21,609 nucleotides of DNA from the IMG/VR virus record IMGVR_UViG_3300025120_008099, positions 1 to 21,609 of that record; one strand, 5' to 3'. This DNA comes from a virus. Shown one piece after another: positions 1-7,567 of this stretch (position 1 is the first letter of the stretch; each line of letters opens with the position of its first letter). The notes under the pieces were generated by a model, which saw only the letters and a program-made list of their open reading frames with translations, was not told the DNA's origin and did no database searches. Position numbers and translations under genes: made by a program.

Positions 1-1
1 C

Positions 2-340
2 CAAATACCTACAGGAGTAAATGGAAAACTAGATAAAAGTATTCCGTGGCATATGCAAGTTGAATTAGAAGATTCAAAGGGCGATAAGTACTATATGGAT
101 CAAGCAGAACGCTTTAATGCCTTTAATTTTAACAATTTTGAAGGATGGCGGTGCAATGCCGGTTACAGCGGACTTATAATACGCGAGCCAGACGGTAGCA
201 TAAAAAGGAGTTATTCTTGCCATGATGCACCCCTTGGTAACATAGAAACAGGGTTTGAACTGTTTAAGACACCTAAGACGTGTATTACAAAAAGTTGTGT
301 AAGTTCTGCTGATAGCAAGATACCAAAAAGGAAACTTTAA
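2..340 (+). CDS. Radical SAM protein, C-terminal SPASM/twitch-like part (partial)
   Basis: The reading frame is open to the left edge, so only the last 112 residues are seen; the first ATG at 53 is internal. The visible part has a WRCNAG segment, a DGSI strand, a Cys in YSCHDAPLGNI, then two more Cys (TCITKSC). The pattern Cys, then beta strand with Asp-Gly, then Cys followed by LGN resembles the auxiliary iron-sulfur (SPASM or twitch) domain at the C-terminus of many radical SAM enzymes. The catalytic CxxxCxxC core would lie outside the window. The stop overlaps the next start as TAATG, so it belongs to the same operon. The family call is inferred from the tail alone; another Cys-rich domain is possible. 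Confidence 0.6.
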   Translation, partial: QIPTGVNGKLDKSIPWHMQVELEDSKGDKYYMDQAERFNAFNFNNFEGWRCNAGYSGLIIREPDGSIKRSYSCHDAPLGNIETGFELFKTPKTCITKSCVSSADSKIPKRKL

Positions 341-1056
341 TGAAATATTTTGTTATATCATCACCTCGATGCGGCGGCCACTATTGTGGAGAAGCAATAG
401 CATTAAGGACACAAGTATTACCTTTAGGAGAATGTTTAAATTCTATGTACAAAGATGATGTTTATACATTTGATAATAACCAAGTACAAGTAAATTGGCC
501 TGAAAAAGAGTATTTTAATAAAATTAACTCACAAGGAAAAAATAATAGTAGTATAACCGAAGTAACTAATAGGTTAGATAATTTGCTAGAAGTAGATAAC
601 TGGCAAGGACAAGCACATCTAGGACATTTAGAACATTTAGAAAATAACATAGTTGAAAAGATAGTTAATAATACAAATGCTATATTATTGTATAGAGAAA
701 ATTATATTGAAAGTATAATTTCTTGGATAATTGCTTTTGAATTAGACTTATGGGTTCCTAGAGGTAGTCAAAAATATAAAGCAGTATACTATAATAAAGA
801 AAAACACCTACCTAGTGTAAAACAGTTAATTCAGGAATACGACAATCTACAAAAATTAGCAAATAAGTATAAGTGGCATGATGTATTTAAGTATGAAGAT
901 TTTACAGGAGATCACAATATTGATTTTGTAAATTATAAATTACAACAACAGACTACTACATGGAGTCTACCTGTAAAAAATAACCCAGAGTCTAATAAGA
1001 AAAAAATACTTAAAAACGTAGACGAGTTATTAAAGGATTTAAAATGGAATGGTTAA
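340..1056 (+). CDS. Sulfotransferase-like protein
   Basis: A 238-residue protein. Residues 7-20 (SSPRCGGHYCGEAI) after a first beta strand resemble the PAPS 5'-phosphosulfate loop of sulfotransferases (typically R-S-G-S/T at the end of strand 1). Residues 114-129, containing LLYRENYIES and then IISW, resemble the second signature, where an Arg at a strand end and a Ser in the following helix bind the 3'-phosphate; the Arg-Ser spacing is slightly off the usual. Family knowledge suggests transfer of a sulfuryl group from PAPS to a hydroxyl or amine. The loop is Gly-rich with Cys in place of Ser, so activity is not certain. It starts on the stop of the radical SAM-like gene and overlaps the next gene by 13 bases. 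Confidence 0.6.
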   Translation: MKYFVISSPRCGGHYCGEAIALRTQVLPLGECLNSMYKDDVYTFDNNQVQVNWPEKEYFNKINSQGKNNSSITEVTNRLDNLLEVDNWQGQAHLGHLEHLENNIVEKIVNNTNAILLYRENYIESIISWIIAFELDLWVPRGSQKYKAVYYNKEKHLPSVKQLIQEYDNLQKLANKYKWHDVFKYEDFTGDHNIDFVNYKLQQQTTTWSLPVKNNPESNKKKILKNVDELLKDLKWNG

Positions 1057-1754
1057 ATTTAATAGAAGCTAGGCATACTACTTTTGCTTGGGATGAAGAA
1101 CGTGTTCCTACCAAGGATACAATTGAAGAAGCAATTAAAGAAGTGCTTACAAACATTCCTAGTAAGAATCAACAGTTTCCTTATCAAGTAAGAATGTTAA
1201 GAAATAATAATCCTGAAATACGCAAAGAAATATTTACTATATGTCATAGGAATGCAGATTTACAAGCTGAAGATGATCCGGGTAATCCTCAAGTCCTTGC
1301 ACCTTGGTTATTAGGATTTAATGCTAGATGGTGTGCAGATACAGAAGTACGCTATGAAAAAAATAGTGAAAGAGGAAAAGTAGATGGATTTGGCAAAGGT
1401 AATTTACGAACTAACGATCCTAGTGGTCATCAAGCACAAACAGAAAATATTGAAATAGGGTTATTCTCTGCATATATTATGTTGGCACTAGCCAATCGCG
1501 GAATACAAAGTGGCATGTGTCAGAATGTATGCAATAATTATGCAATGATGACACAAATATTTAAACTAGCTGAGGATGAAAAAGCATTAGACTTTAGATT
1601 TATAATGGGAATAGGATATGGAAAAGATCCAAACATTCGACATGATTATTTAGATCCAAGAGTAAACAAAATAAAGCCGATACCTTTCGAGCCTACTAAG
1701 GTAGATCTTGCTTATCCTAAGCCAGAATACAAGGAGATTGTTAAATGGATTTAA
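1044..1754 (+). CDS. Nitroreductase-family FMN protein
   Basis: A 236-residue protein of typical length for the nitroreductase fold. It opens with an EARHTTFAWD segment, the usual place of the RRSxRxF FMN-phosphate-binding motif, followed by a helix (TIEEAIKEVL). Residues 139-157 (GLFSAYIMLALANRGIQSG) match the long central helix of the family, and IMGIGYG at 187-193 matches the late strand and glycine turn near FMN. Such enzymes reduce nitro groups or quinones, or oxidise substrates such as azolines; the substrate here is unknown. An AAAGGA ribosome-binding site lies just upstream within the previous gene. It overlaps both neighbours, by 13 and 10 bases. Confidence 0.75.
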   Translation: MEWLNLIEARHTTFAWDEERVPTKDTIEEAIKEVLTNIPSKNQQFPYQVRMLRNNNPEIRKEIFTICHRNADLQAEDDPGNPQVLAPWLLGFNARWCADTEVRYEKNSERGKVDGFGKGNLRTNDPSGHQAQTENIEIGLFSAYIMLALANRGIQSGMCQNVCNNYAMMTQIFKLAEDEKALDFRFIMGIGYGKDPNIRHDYLDPRVNKIKPIPFEPTKVDLAYPKPEYKEIVKWI

Positions 1755-2494
1755 AGAAAACAGATAAAGACGGAAAACCTTTAAACTTAACACCAAAAGC
1801 TAATCGTTCGCAATCAGACTATTATAGTTATTGGGAAAATGATCCTGCAAGTTTAGAACCTACAGCAGAAGATATCAAGTGCGAACTACAACTACAAGCA
1901 CTAGGAGATTTTGAACAACTAGAAATTTACTATGATCACAATCTTTTCCACCAACAAATTAAACAACAAAACTTTGTTCCGTATCTTAGACGAGAAGGTG
2001 TAAGTAATGACAGAGAGGGATTGTTGTTAGTTGGATTAGAAGGCGACAAACCAAGCGATAGTTTAAGCAGACCAGAAGCAATTAAACGTGCAGGACGTAT
2101 GCTATATGAAAAGGATTTTAAATATCCTACACAAGCCTACAACGAATTAACTAGTATTCAACCTCTTTTAAATTATTGGGGTACACTTGGACGTACAATG
2201 ATTATTAGAAGTAACCAAGGTGGCTGGTTTCCTCCTCATCGTGATAGCCCGCATTTAACAAGAGATTGTTTTAGAGTAATTACATTCTTAGGATCACAGT
2301 CTGGAATGGACAGTTATGAATGGTGGTTAAATGATGTTAGGCAAACAATTACTGCAAATAAAACATATTTTGTTGATACAAGAAAAGTACATAGAACACA
2401 TAGTTGGGAAGATAATAGTTTACACCTAATTTTAAACGTGCCTAAGACTTGGGAAAACGTAATGAAGTTAATGAGCTGTTTGAGAAACTATTAA
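1745..2494 (+). CDS. 2OG/Fe(II) oxygenase, aspartyl/asparaginyl hydroxylase-like
   Basis: A 249-residue protein. The second half looks like a double-stranded beta-helix oxygenase of the aspartyl/asparaginyl beta-hydroxylase type. His165-Arg-Asp167 in a PPHRDSP context is the likely HxD iron pair. After a strand with YEWWLND and a turn (TYFVDT), HRTHSW supplies the distal His (His216 or His219), and a later strand LHLILNVP closes the fold. The family hydroxylates side chains or small amino-acid-like molecules using O2 and 2-oxoglutarate. The N-terminal 100 residues match nothing I recognise. The stop overlaps the next ATG as TAATG. Confidence 0.7.
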   Translation: MDLKKTDKDGKPLNLTPKANRSQSDYYSYWENDPASLEPTAEDIKCELQLQALGDFEQLEIYYDHNLFHQQIKQQNFVPYLRREGVSNDREGLLLVGLEGDKPSDSLSRPEAIKRAGRMLYEKDFKYPTQAYNELTSIQPLLNYWGTLGRTMIIRSNQGGWFPPHRDSPHLTRDCFRVITFLGSQSGMDSYEWWLNDVRQTITANKTYFVDTRKVHRTHSWEDNSLHLILNVPKTWENVMKLMSCLRNY

Positions 2495-3192
2495 TGCGTA
2501 CACTAGAACAAATACAAAAAATAAAACAAGGACAGAGCGATCCTTATTCAATAAGAGATGTAGTAGACGTTGATAGTCTATACAAGTACTATACACTTAA
2601 TGAAGAACAAGCAATACAGAAAAATACAGGACCTAAAGTATTAAAAGTAGATCCTAATGAGAAAGTATTTGAACCTTTAATTACATCTTTAAAGCAACAA
2701 GTGGGCGAGTTTGATATTAGATACATACATTACTTTGATGTTACAGACCCACATATTATACACAATGACGACGAATTTGATTATCCTAATTGTTATAAAG
2801 CATTTACAATTCCTTTGCGTATATACGGAGATAGTGACGATGTAAAGTTAATTATTTTTGATCAATATTACTATGGTGGTCCTGTAAAGTTTGTTAACGG
2901 CAGTGATATGACAGATTATCCTGTACATTATAATAAGTTCTTAACTAACTATAAAGATGTAGAAGAACGGTCAATAGCAGGATTAAATGATATTGAACTT
3001 AGCTATCTAACTCATTTACAGTCTAATTGGCTTAACGGATTGAGTATTAATAAAATACTAGATTGGCGAGTCGGAGATGCACTATGCTTTGATAGTTTAG
3101 CATTACATTGTAGTTCTAATTTCAAAAGTAAAGGAATAGAGCGTAAGATTGGATTAAGTATATTTACAACTAAGGATCAACATGGAAATTAA
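2494..3192 (+). CDS. 2OG/Fe(II) oxygenase-like protein
   Basis: A 232-residue protein starting at the ATG that overlaps the previous stop (TAATG). An in-frame TTG at 2449 would add 15 residues deep inside the previous gene and is unlikely to be the start. His90-Asn-Asp92 (HNDDE) is a likely HxD iron pair. A WRVGDALCFDS turn leads into LALHC with the distal His205, and ERKIGLSIF supplies a candidate 2OG-binding Arg at the usual distance. This order is what a beta-helix 2OG oxygenase shows. The subfamily is unclear; it is neither TauD-like nor clearly Asp-hydroxylase-like. Substrate unknown. Confidence 0.6.
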   Translation: MRTLEQIQKIKQGQSDPYSIRDVVDVDSLYKYYTLNEEQAIQKNTGPKVLKVDPNEKVFEPLITSLKQQVGEFDIRYIHYFDVTDPHIIHNDDEFDYPNCYKAFTIPLRIYGDSDDVKLIIFDQYYYGGPVKFVNGSDMTDYPVHYNKFLTNYKDVEERSIAGLNDIELSYLTHLQSNWLNGLSINKILDWRVGDALCFDSLALHCSSNFKSKGIERKIGLSIFTTKDQHGN

Positions 3193-3586
3193 CAATAAAG
3201 GCTTATACATACTAAAAGAAGGCGACTATCTACCTTATGAAATACCTATGGGTAAAGTTATTATGTGTGGTGTACCCGGAGCGTTTACACCAGGTTGCAC
3301 AAAAAGACATCTACCTGGTTTTGCAAATAGTTTAGACAAACTAGATTGTAAGGTTGTATTTATAGGTGTAAATGATCCCAGCGTCATGCACGAATGGAAC
3401 ACACTACACGGACATAAAGACATTGATGCTGTTGCAGACCCGTTAGCAGTTTTTAGTAAAAGCATAGGCAAAGACAAAGACTTTGGCAATACTATGGGAG
3501 TAAGATGTCAGCGTTTTGCTATGTTGTTACAAGACGGAAAATTTGTTAAGTTTTATGACGATCCTTTTATAGAAGGAGTTTTATAA
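3182..3586 (+). CDS. Peroxiredoxin, Prx5/type II family
   Basis: A 134-residue protein carrying the near-diagnostic Prx5 signature PGAFTPGCTKRHLPGF. Cys39 is the peroxidatic Cys, Thr36 the supporting residue and Arg111 (QRFAM) the expected Arg that activates the thiolate. It is some 25 residues shorter than usual: the N-terminus is abrupt and the chain ends soon after the FVKFYDD strand. A clear resolving Cys is not obvious, so it may work as a 1-Cys enzyme with glutathione or glutaredoxin. Its place among oxygenase and flavoprotein genes suggests removal of peroxide formed by uncoupled turnover, which is an inference. Confidence 0.9.
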   Translation: MEINNKGLYILKEGDYLPYEIPMGKVIMCGVPGAFTPGCTKRHLPGFANSLDKLDCKVVFIGVNDPSVMHEWNTLHGHKDIDAVADPLAVFSKSIGKDKDFGNTMGVRCQRFAMLLQDGKFVKFYDDPFIEGVL

Positions 3587-4245
3587 TGATCGAAGGTATT
3601 GCTGAATACGTAAACATAAGTGATAGAGTAAATTTACTTGAAACTTTGTGCAAAAAAGTAAGTGACACACAATCAAATACTTTTGGCAAAACACCATTTA
3701 GAAGTTACTCACTTGAAGATCGAGAAGGCAAGCCAACAGGATATGAACAAGAGTTTGATTCTATACTTGCAGAACATAGAAAAGTTCACCCTAATTATCA
3801 ATTTAGGTCTACAGGATTTAACACAGCAGACAGTACAGAGAAAGATGTTTTTGCACATACTGATATAGATTTAGATACAGAACATCCTAATTATTATAAT
3901 TTAGTAATACCTGTGTTTGGTGCGTCAAGAATAGATTATTTTGAAACTCGAGAAGATGAAGTGTACCTGCCAGAACTAAATGCACACGGTTATGCTTATT
4001 ATCATGAATTTCATGCACAAAAAGAAATGGGTCAAGGAACCCCAGAGTTCGAAACATTTTTAAGCAATAGAAAGATTGGACATATTATTGTAGACAAACC
4101 TTTACTGATAGATACCAACACTATGCATAGAGTAGTAGTTACAGAAGCACCAAGGTGTGCTTGGGTAACACGCTGGAATAATATACCAAAAGAAATAGAT
4201 TTTTATAAATTCAAAAACAGAATAGAGACAATATTGAATGGATAG
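3586..4245 (+). CDS. 2OG/Fe(II) oxygenase-like protein
   Basis: A 219-residue protein. His91-Thr-Asp93 (FAHTDID) is a candidate HxD pair, followed by a strand pair (YNLVIPVFG, IDYFETRE). After an extended insertion, LLIDTNTMHRV provides a distal His181 and RCAWVTRW a candidate 2OG-binding Arg. The spacing fits a cupin-like oxygenase of the prolyl- or aspartyl-hydroxylase type. The start overlaps the peroxiredoxin stop as TAATG. Overall similarity to any named family is low; the call rests on motif order and the company of eight similar proteins in the operon. Confidence 0.55.
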   Translation: MIEGIAEYVNISDRVNLLETLCKKVSDTQSNTFGKTPFRSYSLEDREGKPTGYEQEFDSILAEHRKVHPNYQFRSTGFNTADSTEKDVFAHTDIDLDTEHPNYYNLVIPVFGASRIDYFETREDEVYLPELNAHGYAYYHEFHAQKEMGQGTPEFETFLSNRKIGHIIVDKPLLIDTNTMHRVVVTEAPRCAWVTRWNNIPKEIDFYKFKNRIETILNG

Positions 4246-5140
4246 CGTGATTAAAAATAAATTACGAAAAAATCCTTGGATTGATGTACCATGTCATAAT
4301 GACGTGTTAGATCTATTGACTAATCTAAAAGTAGCAGATACCTATTATGAAAGAGGAAATGGACAAGCTACTAATGATTTAAACCATGCAGAAGCACTCC
4401 ATAGAGAATGGGTCAAAGATATAATTGACCTTAAAGATTTTAAACATTGTTATTTTGTAAATGGAGCAACGGATGCAATACATCATTGGGTACTTACGGA
4501 AAAAAGACCTTGGCAAAAGTTATGCTACGGCGAATACGAATATGCAGATACTATAGGAACAGCAGGACAAGTTACTTGTGATGTACCAGGACAGCATATG
4601 GATGAACAAACAGGTCGGTCAGCACTAAAAGGAAATATTGATCCTAACAAACCTTTATTTGTAAGTGTGCCTAGTGCCGCTGATGGCAACTATTTTGATG
4701 TAGGAAATATACAAGCACCAGTAATACTAGATTGTACATATGTAAGCTCAACAAAAATACAAAGAATAAATGTGCCTGTAAATACTGAACAAGTATTTTT
4801 TAGTTTTTCAAAAGGTTTTGGATTAGTAGGACAACGACTAGGATTAGTTTATACTAAAGAACCACATGCAACTTTACATAGATTAAAAGAGTTTGAAAAT
4901 TGGAACTACAATAGTGTTAAGACACTATCGTTAATTATGGATAATTTTGCTGTCGATGATATGTGGAATAGATACAGACAGCAACAATTAAAAATTTGTA
5001 AACAATACAATTTTGTGGCGTCGGATTGTTTTTTCTTAGCTACAACTAAAGATCCTTACTATACAAGAAGACGAAGAATGAAATGGAATAATAACGCAAG
5101 AATATGTATTACTCCCCTAATACAAGAGGAAGCAATTTAA
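4238..5140 (+). CDS. PLP-dependent aminotransferase-like protein (fold type I)
   Basis: A 300-residue protein, short for class I aminotransferases (usually 360-400). FVNGATDAIHHWV resembles the cofactor-phosphate-binding GATE/GxTEA turn, Asp165-Cys-Thr-Tyr168 matches the D-x-x-Y that contacts the pyridine ring, and SFSKGFGLVGQRLG places the Schiff-base Lys at 192 with the Arg of the following RLG motif. These are the key residues of class I/II aminotransferases. The C-terminal small domain is reduced, and the usual substrate-carboxylate Arg may be in the NARICITPL segment at the end. It could transaminate an amino acid or keto acid; decarboxylase or lyase activity cannot be excluded. Overlaps the preceding gene by 8 bases. 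Confidence 0.8.
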   Translation: MDSVIKNKLRKNPWIDVPCHNDVLDLLTNLKVADTYYERGNGQATNDLNHAEALHREWVKDIIDLKDFKHCYFVNGATDAIHHWVLTEKRPWQKLCYGEYEYADTIGTAGQVTCDVPGQHMDEQTGRSALKGNIDPNKPLFVSVPSAADGNYFDVGNIQAPVILDCTYVSSTKIQRINVPVNTEQVFFSFSKGFGLVGQRLGLVYTKEPHATLHRLKEFENWNYNSVKTLSLIMDNFAVDDMWNRYRQQQLKICKQYNFVASDCFFLATTKDPYYTRRRRMKWNNNARICITPLIQEEAI

Positions 5141-6006
5141 TGGATAAGAATATTTTAGATTATACTGAGGAAGAAATACAACAGTTAGTTAATAAAATTG
5201 TTAATAATGGATCAGCAGTATTACACGATCAAAAATTAACTAGACAAGAACTAGCTCAAGCCTGTGCTAGAATGGGAAAAGTAGAAGAACTAGATTATTT
5301 TATGAATCCTGAAGACAGTCCTCAAATTAGTATTGTATCAGGAGCAATAGTAGACGGAAAAGCAATAGGTATGTTTGGCCCTACAGAATTAGAATGGCAT
5401 GCTAACGGCACAGGGCGTTATAACTTTGACGAAATATGTGTAGGATTATATTGTGAAACAGAATGTATTGATACAGTTTTATCTATAGTTGACCAATGCA
5501 ACGCATTTGAAGAATTGTCAGAGCAGGAAAAAGAATACTACCGTGGTATAGATATTAACCTAAATAATTCAAAAGGAGTTGCAGAACCAATTTGGAGAGA
5601 TGACGGTGTTTATAGTAAAGCATATCAAACAGCTGGTGAAGAAAAATTTAGAACAGGACAAGAACACTATAATGAAAAAATAGATAGACGTCCTTTAGTT
5701 GCACTACATCCTGTAAGTGGTAGAGAATATTTTTATCCTATGTTTATATATTTGTATAAAGCATATTACAAAGACGGCAAAGAAATAGAGAACTTTAACG
5801 AATTCAAAGATAATTTATATAAAGTAATTACACGTTCTAAGTATATGTTCCACCATGTTTTTAGAAAAGGTGATTTACTTTTTATGGATCAGTTGACAAC
5901 TAGTCATAGACGATCAGCAATTAAAAACAAAGAAAGGCAATTATGGCGAACAGCTTTTGATTATTCAAAAGCAGTTTCTAATTATACGCCAGTAATTTTT
6001 CAATGA
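5140..6006 (+). CDS. TauD/TfdA-like protein with HxN iron site (paralogue 1)
   Basis: A 288-residue protein. The ATG at 5140 overlaps the aminotransferase stop (TAATG) and has an AGAGGAA ribosome-binding site; an earlier in-frame ATG at 5104 is less likely. It has the TauD layout: a GSAVLHDQ strand, the iron-site turn ELEWHANG, and near the end FRKGDLLFMDQLTTSHRR with distal His256, then LWRTAFDY with the Arg expected to hold 2OG. The usual HxD/E is His87-Ala-Asn89, so the acidic iron ligand is replaced by Asn. The two other TauD-like proteins in this operon share that change. Closest to the product of 9072-9863 by eye. Substrate unknown. Confidence 0.8.
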   Translation: MDKNILDYTEEEIQQLVNKIVNNGSAVLHDQKLTRQELAQACARMGKVEELDYFMNPEDSPQISIVSGAIVDGKAIGMFGPTELEWHANGTGRYNFDEICVGLYCETECIDTVLSIVDQCNAFEELSEQEKEYYRGIDINLNNSKGVAEPIWRDDGVYSKAYQTAGEEKFRTGQEHYNEKIDRRPLVALHPVSGREYFYPMFIYLYKAYYKDGKEIENFNEFKDNLYKVITRSKYMFHHVFRKGDLLFMDQLTTSHRRSAIKNKERQLWRTAFDYSKAVSNYTPVIFQ

Positions 6007-6851
6007 GACACAATAATTTCAAAATCAAAAAAAATAGTGAAGAGCCGTTACCTCACTACGATATTGAAAAATATAAAGTACGTTCTCAGGAACATGTAAA
6101 TTATCATAAAAAATATACAGGTTATAAGGGTGTAGTATGGACACCTCTCGATGTTCCTAAATTAAATGTAGACTTAGATAGATTATGGGAAGTTTGGCAA
6201 GCAGTTGCAGAAGGTATAACAATAGGAACAGCTAGTCCTTGGTTTGACGAAAAACCACAAGATCTCAATAGTGCAAGACATACCAAATTTGATAAAACAT
6301 TAACTAAAGTTAACGATCATGATTATAGAAACTTAATTGTTTGTAGATCAGAAGGTAGTTATCATAGTGCAGATATAAAAGGTGAATGGGAAGAGTTTAT
6401 GCATGATGAAATGCCACATGTAGTTAAATGGGTAGAAGCATTACCTTGGGATAATATTAGGTGGGTAGGATTTGTAGGTAGAGATACGCACGGAGTAGGT
6501 CCGCACTATGATGAATATAGACTGTTAAGACATTTGTTAGAATCTCAAGAACCTAGTCAAATACGTATACGATGGAGTAATGTAACTGATTGGAAAAAAG
6601 AACATTTGTATTTTACAAAAGATCATGCAGAAACAAGATTGTATCCTATGTTACCACCAGATACTGATACAATGGCATATGATGGAACAGTACACGAGCA
6701 TGGTGCTGACGCCGGATATCATCCTACACAAAGAATTCAGTTAATGCCAATGGGCACTCTTAATGTTCCTAAATGGCATCAACTGTTAGATCGTAGTATA
6801 GAAAAATACAAAGACTATGTAATTACAGAAGACTTTTTTAATAAAAAATGA
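6003..6851 (+). CDS. 2OG/Fe(II) oxygenase, aspartyl/asparaginyl hydroxylase-like
   Basis: A 282-residue protein. WVGFVGRDTHGVGPHYDEYR carries a likely HxD pair (His168, Asp170) after the strand-glycine turn typical of Asp/Asn beta-hydroxylases. MAYDGTVHEHGAD supplies His231 or His233 as distal ligand, and TQRIQLMPMG gives a candidate 2OG-binding Arg. The first 100 residues are charged and aromatic-rich and do not match a domain I recognise. ATGA overlaps join it to genes on both sides. The oxygenase call is moderately secure; the subfamily is inferred. Confidence 0.6.
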   Translation: MRHNNFKIKKNSEEPLPHYDIEKYKVRSQEHVNYHKKYTGYKGVVWTPLDVPKLNVDLDRLWEVWQAVAEGITIGTASPWFDEKPQDLNSARHTKFDKTLTKVNDHDYRNLIVCRSEGSYHSADIKGEWEEFMHDEMPHVVKWVEALPWDNIRWVGFVGRDTHGVGPHYDEYRLLRHLLESQEPSQIRIRWSNVTDWKKEHLYFTKDHAETRLYPMLPPDTDTMAYDGTVHEHGADAGYHPTQRIQLMPMGTLNVPKWHQLLDRSIEKYKDYVITEDFFNKK

Positions 6852-7567
6852 CAAAATATTTTATATCAGCACCATTCGGTAACTATCTTAAATTTAAAAA
6901 TGCAATTAGTGTAACTGGTACATTTACAGTTAATCCAAGACCAGGACGTCTAAAACAGATACTAAAAACATTAAGATATGTAAAAACAGAAGCAGGGTGG
7001 GCTTGGCGCAATCAATTAGGGTTACGCAATCCAGGATTATTTGACGGAATGTTCAAAACATCATATGATGAAGTGTTAAGTGTTGCGGCATTAGAGCCCG
7101 ATGATTGGGAAAAGATTTTAATGGCTATAGGTCCTGAAAGGAATATAGAACTTAATATAAGTTGTCCAAACATAGATGCATGTAACGATACAATGAATTG
7201 GCCTAAATTTGATGCATTTCCGAGTCATATGCGTAGTAAATTTACTATTGTAAAGATTCCTCCTATTGCTGATAATAATATGGTTGACAAATTAGTAAAT
7301 CTCGGATATAATTGTATACATGCAAGTAATACTCTACCAACTGAAAAAGGCGGACTATCAGGTAAAATCATTATGCCATATACTATGAAATTAATTGATT
7401 ATATAAAAAACAAACATTCACATGTTACAGTGATTGCAGGAGGCGGAGTGTATTCTAAACAAGATGCAAAAAATTATTTAGACGCAGGAGCAGATCATAT
7501 AAGTTTAGGTAGTGTTAGTTTTACTCCTTGGAAAATTAAAGGTATTATAAATGATTATTCAAGATAA
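6848..7567 (+). CDS. Dihydroorotate dehydrogenase-like flavoprotein (short)
   Basis: A 239-residue TIM-barrel flavoprotein. ELNISCPN (Cys106 where class 1 dihydroorotate dehydrogenases and dihydropyrimidine dehydrogenases keep their catalytic base), a strand with TIVKIPP, the ASNT turn, GGLSGK at 168-173 and AGGGVYS at 197-203, followed by ADHISLGS, reproduce the family's FMN and substrate landmarks in order. It is some 60-70 residues shorter than bacterial PyrD, with a compressed N-terminal third (SVTGTFTVNPRPGR remains). The host normally has its own pyrD, and the operon context argues for an altered substrate, for example C=C reduction or dehydrogenation of a ring or amide. That role is inferred. 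Confidence 0.8.
   Translation: MTKYFISAPFGNYLKFKNAISVTGTFTVNPRPGRLKQILKTLRYVKTEAGWAWRNQLGLRNPGLFDGMFKTSYDEVLSVAALEPDDWEKILMAIGPERNIELNISCPNIDACNDTMNWPKFDAFPSHMRSKFTIVKIPPIADNNMVDKLVNLGYNCIHASNTLPTEKGGLSGKIIMPYTMKLIDYIKNKHSHVTVIAGGGVYSKQDAKNYLDAGADHISLGSVSFTPWKIKGIINDYSR

Noticed and set aside
2449-2493. TTG-initiated N-terminal extension of the oxygenase gene at 2494
   Set aside because: It lies inside the previous gene, uses a TTG, and the ATG at 2494 forms the TAATG overlap typical of this operon.
3235-3489. Minus-strand open frame inside the peroxiredoxin gene
   Set aside because: It is antisense to an unmistakable Prx5 protein and has no independent support.
5104-5139. Earlier ATG for TauD-like paralogue 1
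   Set aside because: The ATG at 5140 overlaps the previous stop, follows an AGAGGAA site, and aligns with the start of paralogue 3.
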